DNA of 16,582 nucleotides, from NCBI GenBank assembly GCA_030648675.1, contig JAUSGV010000088.1, positions 1 to 16,582 of the forward strand, read 5' to 3'. The stretch is from Dehalococcoidales bacterium. GTDB lineage: Bacteria > Chloroflexota > Dehalococcoidia > Dehalococcoidales > UBA2162. Shown here piece by piece: positions 7,766-13,512 of the stretch. Position numbers and translations under genes: made by a program. How positions within the stretch are numbered: position 1 is the stretch's first letter; every line of letters begins with the position of its first letter. Below the pieces are notes generated by a model. That model did not search any database. It was given only the letters and a program-made list of their open reading frames with translations, and had not been told where the DNA came from.

Positions 7766-8509
7766 ATGAAAAAACGCCATTCCTTTCTGATTTTGCTGGC
7801 TGTCATATTCCTGGCGCTCTCCGCCGTATTATATTTTATCCACTACCTGATCTTTCACGACCTGCACCATATTTTTATTTTCGGGCTCGGCGACCTTGCC
7901 TTTTTGCCGCTGGAAGTATTCCTAGTCGTGCTGGTAATCGAGCGGATTCTTGCCAACAACGAAAAGCAGGAAAAGCTGCAGAAACTCAACATGGTGGTCG
8001 GAGCGTTCTTCAGCGAACTCGGCAATTTCCTGCTCGCTTACCTTGCCGACGGCTTCGATAACCGCGAGGAAATATCCAAGGCCATGAATGTCTCGGGGAA
8101 GTGGACCAGGGACGATTTCCGCACCGCCCGCGCCTTTATCGGTGGTCTCAAGATCAAGCCCAACGCACGGAAGGTCGACCTGGCCGGCCTGAAAACCTTC
8201 CTGGGAGGGAAAAGAGAATTCCTTCTGGAATTACTGGCGAACCCCGGGTTGCTCGAGAACGACAAATTTACCGATGCCCTGTGGGCGGTCACTCACGTCG
8301 ACGAAGAACTGGAGGCCAGGCCATCGTTAACCGGCCTGCCGGAAACGGACATGGAACACCTTAGCGGCGATATCGCCAGGGCTTATGGTCACCTCGCCGG
8401 CGAATGGCTGGAATACGTCGAGCATCTCAAAGGTAAATACCCCTACCTCTTCTCGCTGGTCGTCCGCACCCATCCCTTTCAGGAAAAACCGTCGGCAATT
8501 GTGCGTTGA
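7766..8509 (+). CDS. Unrecognised two-helix membrane protein with a charged cytoplasmic domain
   Basis: The product has 247 residues. Two hydrophobic segments (about 7-30 and 36-60) form an N-terminal hairpin, followed by ERILANNEKQEKLQKLNM, which looks like a coiled coil, and then a soluble, mostly helical domain to the end. The motif KLNMVVGAFFSELGNFLL at 75-92 stands out and may define a family, but I cannot name one. No enzyme motif or metal site is obvious. The ATG at 7766 follows an extended -10 by eight bases with no SD, so the mRNA is probably leaderless. It is divergent from pdxS and convergent with rsmG, and appears to be a single-gene unit. The C-terminus PSAIVR lies at the edge of a decayed region. 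Confidence 0.8.
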   Translation: MKKRHSFLILLAVIFLALSAVLYFIHYLIFHDLHHIFIFGLGDLAFLPLEVFLVVLVIERILANNEKQEKLQKLNMVVGAFFSELGNFLLAYLADGFDNREEISKAMNVSGKWTRDDFRTARAFIGGLKIKPNARKVDLAGLKTFLGGKREFLLELLANPGLLENDKFTDALWAVTHVDEELEARPSLTGLPETDMEHLSGDIARAYGHLAGEWLEYVEHLKGKYPYLFSLVVRTHPFQEKPSAIVR

Positions 8510-8511
8510 AT

Positions 8512-8652
8512 CCCGATTTTTACCGTGTGGACTCCGGCTGTATTTAGCCAGGTTGTAAAGGTCACATTTTCGCTGGCTCCACCGGCAAGAGAGATTGTTT
8601 GCGAGTCAACCACGTCGCCATTGATCCACAGTTCCAAAGTATGGGTGTTCTC
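8512..8652 (-). pseudogene. Relic of a CARDB-like adhesion/surface domain
   Basis: Translated on the minus strand, this stretch reads ENTHTLELWINGDVVDSQTI and continues SLAGGASENVTFTTWLNTAG then VHTVKIG. That is the pattern of the second half of a CARDB domain (alternating strand, xLxINGxVV, LAGGxSxxVTFT, AGxHTVxIG). No start codon with an SD, no signal peptide and no N-terminal half of the domain are present. Upstream on the same strand, another frame reads VTEPKVVTEPKSAPAQ, like a proline-rich linker, then hits a stop, suggesting a frameshift. I infer a fragment of a larger surface protein left behind rsmG. A short real gene at 8479-8736 is possible but unlikely. Confidence 0.5.
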
Positions 8653-8690
8653 CAAAGCTATGGCGAAGCAACGGCCTGTGCCGGCGCGGA

Positions 8691-8726
8691 TTTTGGTTCT
8701 GTCACAACTTTTGGTTCCGTCACAGC
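8691..8726. repeat. Tandem 18-bp repeat, two copies
   Basis: TTTTGGTTCTGTCACAAC (8691-8708) is followed directly by TTTTGGTTCCGTCACAGC (8709-8726), 16 of 18 identical. It sits two bases past the rsmG stop. In one minus-strand frame it encodes AVTEPK-VVTEPK, which would fit a linker in the decayed CARDB gene. Confidence 0.65.
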
Positions 8727-8728
8727 GT

Positions 8729-9448
8729 TTACACAAGCGGTCTTTTGACCGCCATGCCGGGGCGGCGGGGATAATTTGCCGGGGTCGGAGACACTTTTTC
8801 GATTACAACCAAACAACGTTCATCAGGGAATTCTTCCAAATCGATTTTCTTGATTTCGCTTAAAGCTCCGCCCATCAGCTTGATGGCTTTTGCCGCCCGG
8901 TCGATTTCGCTTGAAATATCCCCTTTCTTCTGGGCGATAAAACGACCGCCGACCGAGCAGAAAGGCAAACACAACTCAACCAGCGACGGCAGCGGGGCCA
9001 CAGCCCTGGATAATACGACATCGAATTTCTCCCGGTACCGTTCCTCGTGTGCCGCTTCCTCGGCACGCCCGGTAACGATTTCGACGCCGCGAAGCCCCAG
9101 CATCTCTTGCAGATGCTGCAAAAATGCCGCCTTTTTGGTGGTGGACTCGAGCAGTGTCAACGAGATTCCGGGCAGGAGAATTTTTAGAGGCACTCCGGGG
9201 AAACCGGCCCCGGTGCCGACGTCGATTATGCGGAGAGGTTGAGTTGTATCCGGTGACTTAAACGCCAGCACCGCGGAAAGGGAATCACAAAAGTGCTTGA
9301 TCTGAACCTCTTCAAAACCGGTTATCGCGGTCAGATTGAAGCGGCGGTTCCAATCGATAAGTTCTGCATAATACGCGGAGAATTGTTCAAGCTGCTCTGA
9401 ATTGAGGTTAATGCCCAGCTTCTTTGTACAGGCGAAAAGTTTTTCCAC
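8729..9448 (-). CDS. rsmG: 16S rRNA (guanine527-N7)-methyltransferase RsmG
   Basis: RsmG (GidB) uses S-adenosylmethionine to methylate N7 of G527 in 16S rRNA. At 239 residues it has the usual length. Family motifs are present: NLTAI (38-42), KHFCDSL (51-57), the SAM-binding IIDVGTGAGFPG (74-85) and VLSRAVAPL further on. The C-terminus YPRRPGMAVKRPL is typical. The start is GTG at 9448-9446. An extended -10 lies six bases upstream and there is no SD, which suggests a leaderless mRNA. It is divergent from thiC and not next to gidA/parAB, where rsmG often sits. Confidence 0.93.
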   Translation of the reverse strand: MEKLFACTKKLGINLNSEQLEQFSAYYAELIDWNRRFNLTAITGFEEVQIKHFCDSLSAVLAFKSPDTTQPLRIIDVGTGAGFPGVPLKILLPGISLTLLESTTKKAAFLQHLQEMLGLRGVEIVTGRAEEAAHEERYREKFDVVLSRAVAPLPSLVELCLPFCSVGGRFIAQKKGDISSEIDRAAKAIKLMGGALSEIKKIDLEEFPDERCLVVIEKVSPTPANYPRRPGMAVKRPLV

Positions 9449-9454
9449 GGTAAC

Positions 9455-9463
9455 AGTATAGCA
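9455..9463 (-). promoter_or_regulatory. Extended -10 promoter of rsmG, leaderless
   Basis: On the minus strand TGCTATACT (9463-9455) is an extended -10 with one mismatch. Six bases separate it from the GTG start, so the predicted +1 is the G of the start codon. The -35 is weak. Confidence 0.5.
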
Positions 9464-9507
9464 GGAAGGTTTTTAGCCTGATTTGGTTTGCGCCCGCCTG
9501 CGTTCCG

Positions 9508-9516
9508 TGTTAGTAT
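9508..9516 (+). promoter_or_regulatory. Probable promoter of the thiC leader
   Basis: TGTTAGTAT is an extended -10-like element. TTTGCG at 9487-9492 is a poor -35 at 18 bases. Transcription near 9523 would start just before the TPP aptamer, as required. Confidence 0.4.
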
Positions 9517-9533
9517 TGTGAAAACGACAATTT

Positions 9534-9620
9534 CCGCTAGGGGTGCTTGGCGCTGAGAGTCCTTCGGCTGAAGGATAACCCTGGAAACCTGAACTCGGTA
9601 ATTCGAGCGTAGGGACGCGG
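9534..9620 (+). promoter_or_regulatory. TPP riboswitch aptamer (THI element)
   Basis: The conserved THI-box blocks are all visible in order: CTAGGGGTGC, CGCTGAGAG, AACCC with CCTGAACT, and GCGTAGGGA. P1 can form between CCGC (9534-9537) and GCGG (9617-9620). The variable arm is capped by CTTCGG, and the second arm by CTCG/CGAG (9594-9597 with 9604-9607). It binds thiamin pyrophosphate and should reduce thiC expression when TPP is plentiful. Confidence 0.95.
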
Positions 9621-9624
9621 CTGT

Positions 9625-9665
9625 GACCGAGGGCCAGTGCAGACTTCCCCCCGGTCATTTTTTTT
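9625..9665 (+). terminator. Riboswitch-controlled intrinsic terminator
   Basis: GACCGAGGG (9625-9633) pairs with CCC...CGGTC (up to 9656) with one bulge, followed by A and eight Ts (9658-9665). ACCGAG (9626-9631) can instead pair with CTCGGT (9594-9599) in the aptamer. That gives mutually exclusive terminator and antiterminator folds. The T-run touches the GGAG ribosome binding site of thiC. Confidence 0.75.
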
Positions 9666-9676
9666 GGAGTTGGTTA

Positions 9677-10972
9677 ATGACTCAATTGGAATTAGCCTCA
9701 AAAGGTATTGTTTCTCCCCAGATGCAATCTGTCGCCGAAAGCGAGGGGCTGGAAGCCGAGATCGTACGGCAGGGCGTCGCCAGCGGTACGATAGTTATTC
9801 CGGCAAACCCTCTTCATAAAGGTCTGGTCCCCTGCGGCATCGGTAAGGGATTGAAGACCAAGGTAAACGCCAACATCGGCACCTCTTCCGACTACGGCAG
9901 TATTGCCACCGAATTGGAAAAACTGCGTGTTGCGGCCGACTGCGGTGCGGATACCGTCATGGACTTGAGCACGGGCGGTGAAATTTCGGCGGTACGCCGG
10001 GCGGTAATCGGCGCTACTACGCTTCCAGTCGGTACCGTTCCTATCTATCAAGCCGCTCTCGAAGCGATCGACAAACGCGGCGCCATCGTTAAGATGACTG
10101 CCGCCGACCTGTTCGCCGCGATCGAACAGCAGGCCCGCGACGGGGTCGATTTCATGACCGTGCACTGCGGAGTGACGCGGTCGGCTATCGAACGGTTGAA
10201 GCAGCAGGGCCGGGTTGCCGATATCGTTTCCCGCGGCGGGGCTTTTCTCACCGGCTGGGTACTCTGCAACGAGCAGGAAAACCCGCTCTACGAGCAGTAT
10301 GACCGCTTGCTGGAGATCGCCCGGGAATATGACGTTACTTTGAGCCTGGGCGACGGTTTTCGTCCCGGCAGTATTGCCGACGCTACGGACCGAGCCCAGA
10401 TACAGGAACTCCTGATTCTCGGAGAATTAGTGGACAAAGCCCGCAAAGCCGGGGTTCAGGTGATGGTAGAAGGGCCGGGGCACGTGCCCTTGAACCAGAT
10501 CGAAGCTAATATAAGATTGGAAAAATCCATTTGTCAGGATGCCCCCTTTTATGTACTCGGGCCGCTGGTCACCGACGTCGGTGCCGGTTACGACCACATA
10601 ACCGGGGCGATAGGCGGGGCTGTCGCGGCTGCGGCCGGGGCTGATTTTCTTTGTTACGTCACGCCTGCGGAACATCTCGGCCTGCCCGATACCGAAGACG
10701 TGAGGCAAGGGGTCATGGCTTCACGGATAGCCGGACATGCCGCCGATATCGTCAAAGGGGTGAAAGGTGCGGCTGCCTGGGACCGGAAAATGTCGGAGGC
10801 CCGCAAGCGTTTGGATTGGCCGGAACAGGCTAGACTCTCTATCGACCCGGAGCGGGCACGCCGCGTTCACGCCAAACACTCCGCGTCGGGTTCGGCCTGT
10901 AGTATGTGCGGGCAGTTCTGCGCTATGGATTTCGTGGAGAAGTATCTCGGGGTTACCGCTCCTAAATGCTAG
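9677..10972 (+). CDS. thiC: Phosphomethylpyrimidine synthase ThiC
   Basis: ThiC is a radical-SAM enzyme that rearranges 5-aminoimidazole ribotide into the hydroxymethylpyrimidine phosphate half of thiamin. The product is 431 residues, the short form without the N-terminal extension of E. coli ThiC. Family blocks include VNANIGTS, MDLSTGG, VHCGVT, SLGDGFRPG, MVEGPGHVP and the C-terminal cluster motif. Its cysteines are C408, C411 and C415 in CSMCGQFC (CX2CX3C), one residue tighter than the CX2CX4C of the long form. The frame is open upstream to a GTG at 9623, inside the terminator hairpin; the ATG at 9677 with GGAG seven bases before it is the sound start. Expression is set by the TPP riboswitch. 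Confidence 0.96.
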   Translation: MTQLELASKGIVSPQMQSVAESEGLEAEIVRQGVASGTIVIPANPLHKGLVPCGIGKGLKTKVNANIGTSSDYGSIATELEKLRVAADCGADTVMDLSTGGEISAVRRAVIGATTLPVGTVPIYQAALEAIDKRGAIVKMTAADLFAAIEQQARDGVDFMTVHCGVTRSAIERLKQQGRVADIVSRGGAFLTGWVLCNEQENPLYEQYDRLLEIAREYDVTLSLGDGFRPGSIADATDRAQIQELLILGELVDKARKAGVQVMVEGPGHVPLNQIEANIRLEKSICQDAPFYVLGPLVTDVGAGYDHITGAIGGAVAAAAGADFLCYVTPAEHLGLPDTEDVRQGVMASRIAGHAADIVKGVKGAAAWDRKMSEARKRLDWPEQARLSIDPERARRVHAKHSASGSACSMCGQFCAMDFVEKYLGVTAPKC

Positions 10973-10982
10973 AATAGCAAAA

Positions 10983-11030
10983 ATCTAATTTCTAAACTCT
11001 AAACAAATTCTAATTTCAAAATCGCAAAAG
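10983..11030 (+). repeat. AT-rich dispersed repeat after thiC
   Basis: This stretch is made of CTAAT/CTAAA units and AAACAAATTCTAATTTCAAAAT. Its pattern matches the minus-strand reading of 597-656 within the hyf operon. It carries no open frame. Confidence 0.4.
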
Positions 11031-11045
11031 GGACGAAAAGTCTTT

Positions 11046-11156
11046 CCTCTCCCTCGACGGGAGAGGATTAAGGTGAGGGTGTTAAGGGATGTTTTCCCCC
11101 TCACCCCGTATCAAGTACGGGGCAGGCCTTTCATCTCTCCCGCAAGGGGAGAGAGA
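11046..11156. repeat. Block of four consecutive palindromes between thiC and the reductase gene
   Basis: Four hairpin-forming inverted repeats follow each other: CCTCTCCC/GGGAGAGG (11046-11066), GGTGAGGG/CCCTCACC (11072-11105), CCCCGTA/TACGGGG (11104-11122) and CTCTCCC/GGGAGAG (about 11135-11153). None has a T-run. The third is the second copy of the CCCCG palindrome in this window. Compound palindromic units of this kind are a common class of intergenic repeat; transcript stabilisation or bidirectional termination is possible. Confidence 0.7.
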
Positions 11157-11179
11157 AGTAAAAGAAGGAATGATCATTC

Positions 11180-12355
11180 TTGTATGACATAGCCGTCATC
11201 GGTGCGGGACCGGTGGGGAGCCGGATGGCTTTTCAGTTGGCCGGCCTTGGTTACCGCGTTGTGGTGGTAGACAAAAAGGCTGATATCGGCGGCCCGGTCT
11301 GCTGCACCGGTATTATCGGTCGGGAGTGTGCCGATTCTCTTTCCCTCCACAATAATATTGTCTTTCGCCAGACTAACGCCGCCAGATTGTTTTCTCCCTC
11401 GGGTAAGGAAGTGCGCGTATGGCGGCCGGAGCCGCAGGCCACTATCCTCGATCGCCCCGCCTTTAATGCCGCAATGGCGGCACGGGCGCAAAAGCAGGGT
11501 GCCGAATACCGGTTGAATACCCCGGTTTCAAATATCGCCGTTGCAGAAGGCGGGGCATCCCTCAAACTGGCGAGCCGGGAAAAAATCGAAGCCCGGACGG
11601 TCGTTGTCGCTGCCGGTTTCGCCGCGAAGCTGACCGGAATGCCGGATTCGGTCAAAGGGAGTGATTTCATCACGGGTGCTCAGGCCGAGGTGGAAACGGT
11701 TGGCGTCGATGAGGTCGAGGTTTATTTCGGCGACGACGTTGCCCCCGGATTTTTTGCGTGGCTGTCACCAACTTCACCGAACAAGGCATTGGTCGGGCTG
11801 CTGTCGCGGCGAAGGCCGGGATATTACTTAAAGAAGCTGCTCGCCCGTTTGCGGTCGGAGGGAAGGATCGTCTCTTCGGACGTTGAGATGACCCACGGTG
11901 GGATACCGTTGCAGCCGCCGGAAAGGACCTTCGATGAGCGGATGGTGGTCGTCGGCACGGCCGCCGGCCAGGTCAAGCCGACCACCGGAGGCGGTATCTA
12001 TTATGGTCTTCTCTGTGCCGATATCGCGGCAAAGCATCTATCCCGGGGGCTAAAAAGCGGCGACCTTTCGGCCGCCAGCCTGTCCCGCTATCAGCGGGAT
12101 TGGCAGAAGCTGCTGGGCAAGGAATTGCGCATCGGCTATTGGGCGAGGAAACTGTACGAACGTTTGAACGACCGCCAGCTCGACTACGTATTTGACATAA
12201 TAACGTCAACCGGAATCGATAAAGCAATTATGGAGGCTGAAGACCTTTCCTTCGACTGGCACAGTAAGGTGGTGATGAGGCTGCTGGGGGACAAGGCATT
12301 AGCCAGGGCGCTAATGGTCGTAAAAATTCCTTTTCTGCGCGAAAAGCGAATGTAG
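11180..12355 (+). CDS. Geranylgeranyl-reductase-family FAD-dependent oxidoreductase
   Basis: This is a 391-residue flavoprotein of the geranylgeranyl reductase family, which saturates isoprenoid chains of lipids, quinones or chlorophyll side chains. The N-terminal Rossmann fold has GAGPVG (8-13) and an acidic residue, D31, at the end of the second strand. The family motif GGPVCCTGII (37-46) carries two cysteines where most relatives have one. A second FAD motif, VGTAAGQVKPTTGGGIYYG, spans 258-276. The start must be TTG at 11180: an in-frame stop lies three codons earlier, AAGGA is ten bases upstream, and the motif follows immediately. The actual substrate cannot be told; menaquinone or membrane isoprenoid side chains are reasonable guesses. 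Confidence 0.85.
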   Translation: MYDIAVIGAGPVGSRMAFQLAGLGYRVVVVDKKADIGGPVCCTGIIGRECADSLSLHNNIVFRQTNAARLFSPSGKEVRVWRPEPQATILDRPAFNAAMAARAQKQGAEYRLNTPVSNIAVAEGGASLKLASREKIEARTVVVAAGFAAKLTGMPDSVKGSDFITGAQAEVETVGVDEVEVYFGDDVAPGFFAWLSPTSPNKALVGLLSRRRPGYYLKKLLARLRSEGRIVSSDVEMTHGGIPLQPPERTFDERMVVVGTAAGQVKPTTGGGIYYGLLCADIAAKHLSRGLKSGDLSAASLSRYQRDWQKLLGKELRIGYWARKLYERLNDRQLDYVFDIITSTGIDKAIMEAEDLSFDWHSKVVMRLLGDKALARALMVVKIPFLREKRM

Positions 12356-12357
12356 TG

Positions 12358-12363
12358 TATAAT
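12358..12363 (+). promoter_or_regulatory. -10 box of the GreA-fusion gene
   Basis: A perfect TATAAT lies three bases after the stop of the upstream gene. Transcription near 12370 would give a leader of about 16 bases with AGGTGG before the ATG at 12386. The -35 is not convincing. Confidence 0.5.
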
Positions 12364-12385
12364 AACGAGGCGGAGTAGGTGGTGA

Positions 12386-13198
12386 ATGAATAACGAACTG
12401 AAAAATCCTAGTTTGACTGAAGCCGCGGAGAATTTTCTGCTTACCTTGACAGGGAGAGAAAGAACCGTGAGCCGGCAAGAGATTCACAAATTCGTGAGTT
12501 GGTTTGGTGCTCATCATGCTTTGAGCGGTCTGACCGGTACGGAAGTGGGTCACTATGCGGACCGTGTCTCGTTTTCACATGCCGACCATGCCCAGAAACT
12601 GGAGCCGATTCGAGCTTTCCTGGCTTACGCCAAGAAGCAGGGTTGGACCAAAAACAATCTGTCCACGAATCTCAAAGCACGGAAAACCAGCAGTACCCGG
12701 ACTGTTCCGGTCCACGTTACCAGGGAACCGTCGGATGTAATTCAAATTACCCAGCAAGGCATGGATGATTTGAAAGCGGAGATGGAGGAACTCATCGCCA
12801 AGCGGCCGGCGCTTATCGATGAAATTCAGCTCGCTGCTGCGGATAAAGACTTTAAAGAGAATGTACCGCTACACGCCGCCCGGGAAGCTCGCGGCCACCT
12901 CGAAGGGCGAATCATGGAACTGGAAGTGACGCTCAAGACGGCGGTGTTGGTAGATGAGCACGCCAGGTCCGCCCGGCGCGTAAATGTGGGCAACACCATT
13001 ATATTGTGCAACCTCGACACGGGCGAGGAGCGCCGCTATACCCTGGTCAGTCCCCGGGAGGTCGACGCCGCCCGCGGCAAGATCTCCTGCGTTTCTCCCA
13101 TCGGGCAGGCGGTCGTTAATCAGGAACAGGGTGACACCGTGGAAGTCGTGGCTCCCGCCGGCCGCATGCGCTTCAAGATCAAGCAAGTCGTGCACTAA
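12386..13198 (+). CDS. GreA/GreB-type elongation factor with an N-terminal recombinase-like SAM domain
   Basis: The 270-residue product has two parts. Residues 118-270 match GreA: a coiled coil beginning ITQQGMDDLKAEMEEL, a tip in which D155 and E158 (KDFKEN) replace GDLSEN with both catalytic acids kept, HAAREARGHLEGRI, and a C-terminal FKBP-like domain ending SPIGQAV...GDTVEVVAPAGRMRFKI. It should enter the RNA polymerase secondary channel and stimulate cleavage of backtracked RNA. Residues 8-100 resemble the SAM-like core-binding domain of XerC/XerD-type tyrosine recombinases (ENFLLTL...VSRQEIHKFVSWF...IRAFLAYAKKQGWTKNNLS), but there is no recombinase catalytic domain. GreA proteins are usually about 158 aa, so the extension adds about 110. 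The GreA call is firm; the N-terminal call is by pattern only. Confidence 0.85.
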   Translation: MNNELKNPSLTEAAENFLLTLTGRERTVSRQEIHKFVSWFGAHHALSGLTGTEVGHYADRVSFSHADHAQKLEPIRAFLAYAKKQGWTKNNLSTNLKARKTSSTRTVPVHVTREPSDVIQITQQGMDDLKAEMEELIAKRPALIDEIQLAAADKDFKENVPLHAAREARGHLEGRIMELEVTLKTAVLVDEHARSARRVNVGNTIILCNLDTGEERRYTLVSPREVDAARGKISCVSPIGQAVVNQEQGDTVEVVAPAGRMRFKIKQVVH

Positions 13199-13255
13199 AT
13201 AATCCCAGCCTCTGCGTTTCCGCTTTCCGGTTTTCCTATTTATCAACCATACCGG

Positions 13256-13275
13256 CCCCGTATCGCAGTACGGGG
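13256..13275. repeat. Palindromic repeat CCCCGTA...TACGGGG, copy 3
   Basis: CCCCGTATCGCAGTACGGGG shares both arms and part of the loop with the copy at 11104-11122 (CCCCGTATCAAGTACGGGG). Each copy lies in an intergenic space. Confidence 0.65.
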
Positions 13276-13320
13276 TTAAACTCAGCCGGTATCCAGCTTT
13301 TCTGTAGCGTGCCTCCAATT

Positions 13321-13407
13321 GTCATTGCGAGACCACGTCAGTGGTCGTGGCAATCTCAAAAAATTCATGTAGATTCCCACGTCCTTCTATGAAGGACTCG
13401 GAATGAC
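13321..13407. mobile_element. 87-bp MITE-like element with 11-bp terminal inverted repeats
   Basis: The left end GTCATTGCGAG (13321-13331) and right end CTCGGAATGAC (13397-13407) are inverted repeats matching at 10 of 11 positions. Inside are two further hairpins: GACCAC/GTGGTC (13331-13346), flanked by ATTGC/GCAAT, and GTCCTTC/GAAGGAC (13381-13397), flanked by ATTCC/GGAAT. It has no coding capacity. A target-site duplication is not obvious. The TCATTGCGAG...GCAATCTC half is a sequence I know as a frequent intergenic repeat in bacterial genomes; which transposase would move it is unknown. Confidence 0.6.
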
Positions 13408-13496
13408 GGGAACAGAATGGTGTGAAGGTTAGAACCCTCAAATGTTATATTTTTGTAATTATTAATAACCTTTTTTTATGAGTTTGTTACGACTTG

Positions 13497-13505
13497 TGAT
13501 ATATT
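13497..13505 (+). promoter_or_regulatory. Extended -10 promoter of the ferritin-like gene, leaderless
   Basis: TGATATATT is an extended -10 (TGn with TATATT, one mismatch). Seven bases separate it from the GTG at 13513, so the +1 falls at or next to the start codon. No SD is present. Confidence 0.5.
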
Positions 13506-13512
13506 ATGAAGT

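Larger units (their letters stand above)
13199..13512. other. 314-base intergenic region carrying repeats
   Basis: It contains the third CCCCG palindrome (13256-13275), a MITE-like element (13321-13407), an AT-rich tract with a T-run at 13471-13477, and the extended -10 at 13497-13505. No gene is seen. Confidence 0.7.

Noticed and set aside
9623..9676. GTG start for thiC within the riboswitch terminator
   Set aside because: This region is the terminator hairpin; the ATG at 9677 has its own GGAG.
9670..10170. Antisense frames opposite thiC
   Set aside because: Overlap a gene with diagnostic ThiC motifs; no supporting signals.
10904..10930. Tight CX2CX3C cluster motif in ThiC as a possible defect
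   Set aside because: The rest of the enzyme is intact and short-form ThiC proteins seem to have this spacing; not treated as a loss.
11046..11156. CRISPR-like array
   Set aside because: The palindromes differ from each other and have no regular repeat-spacer period.
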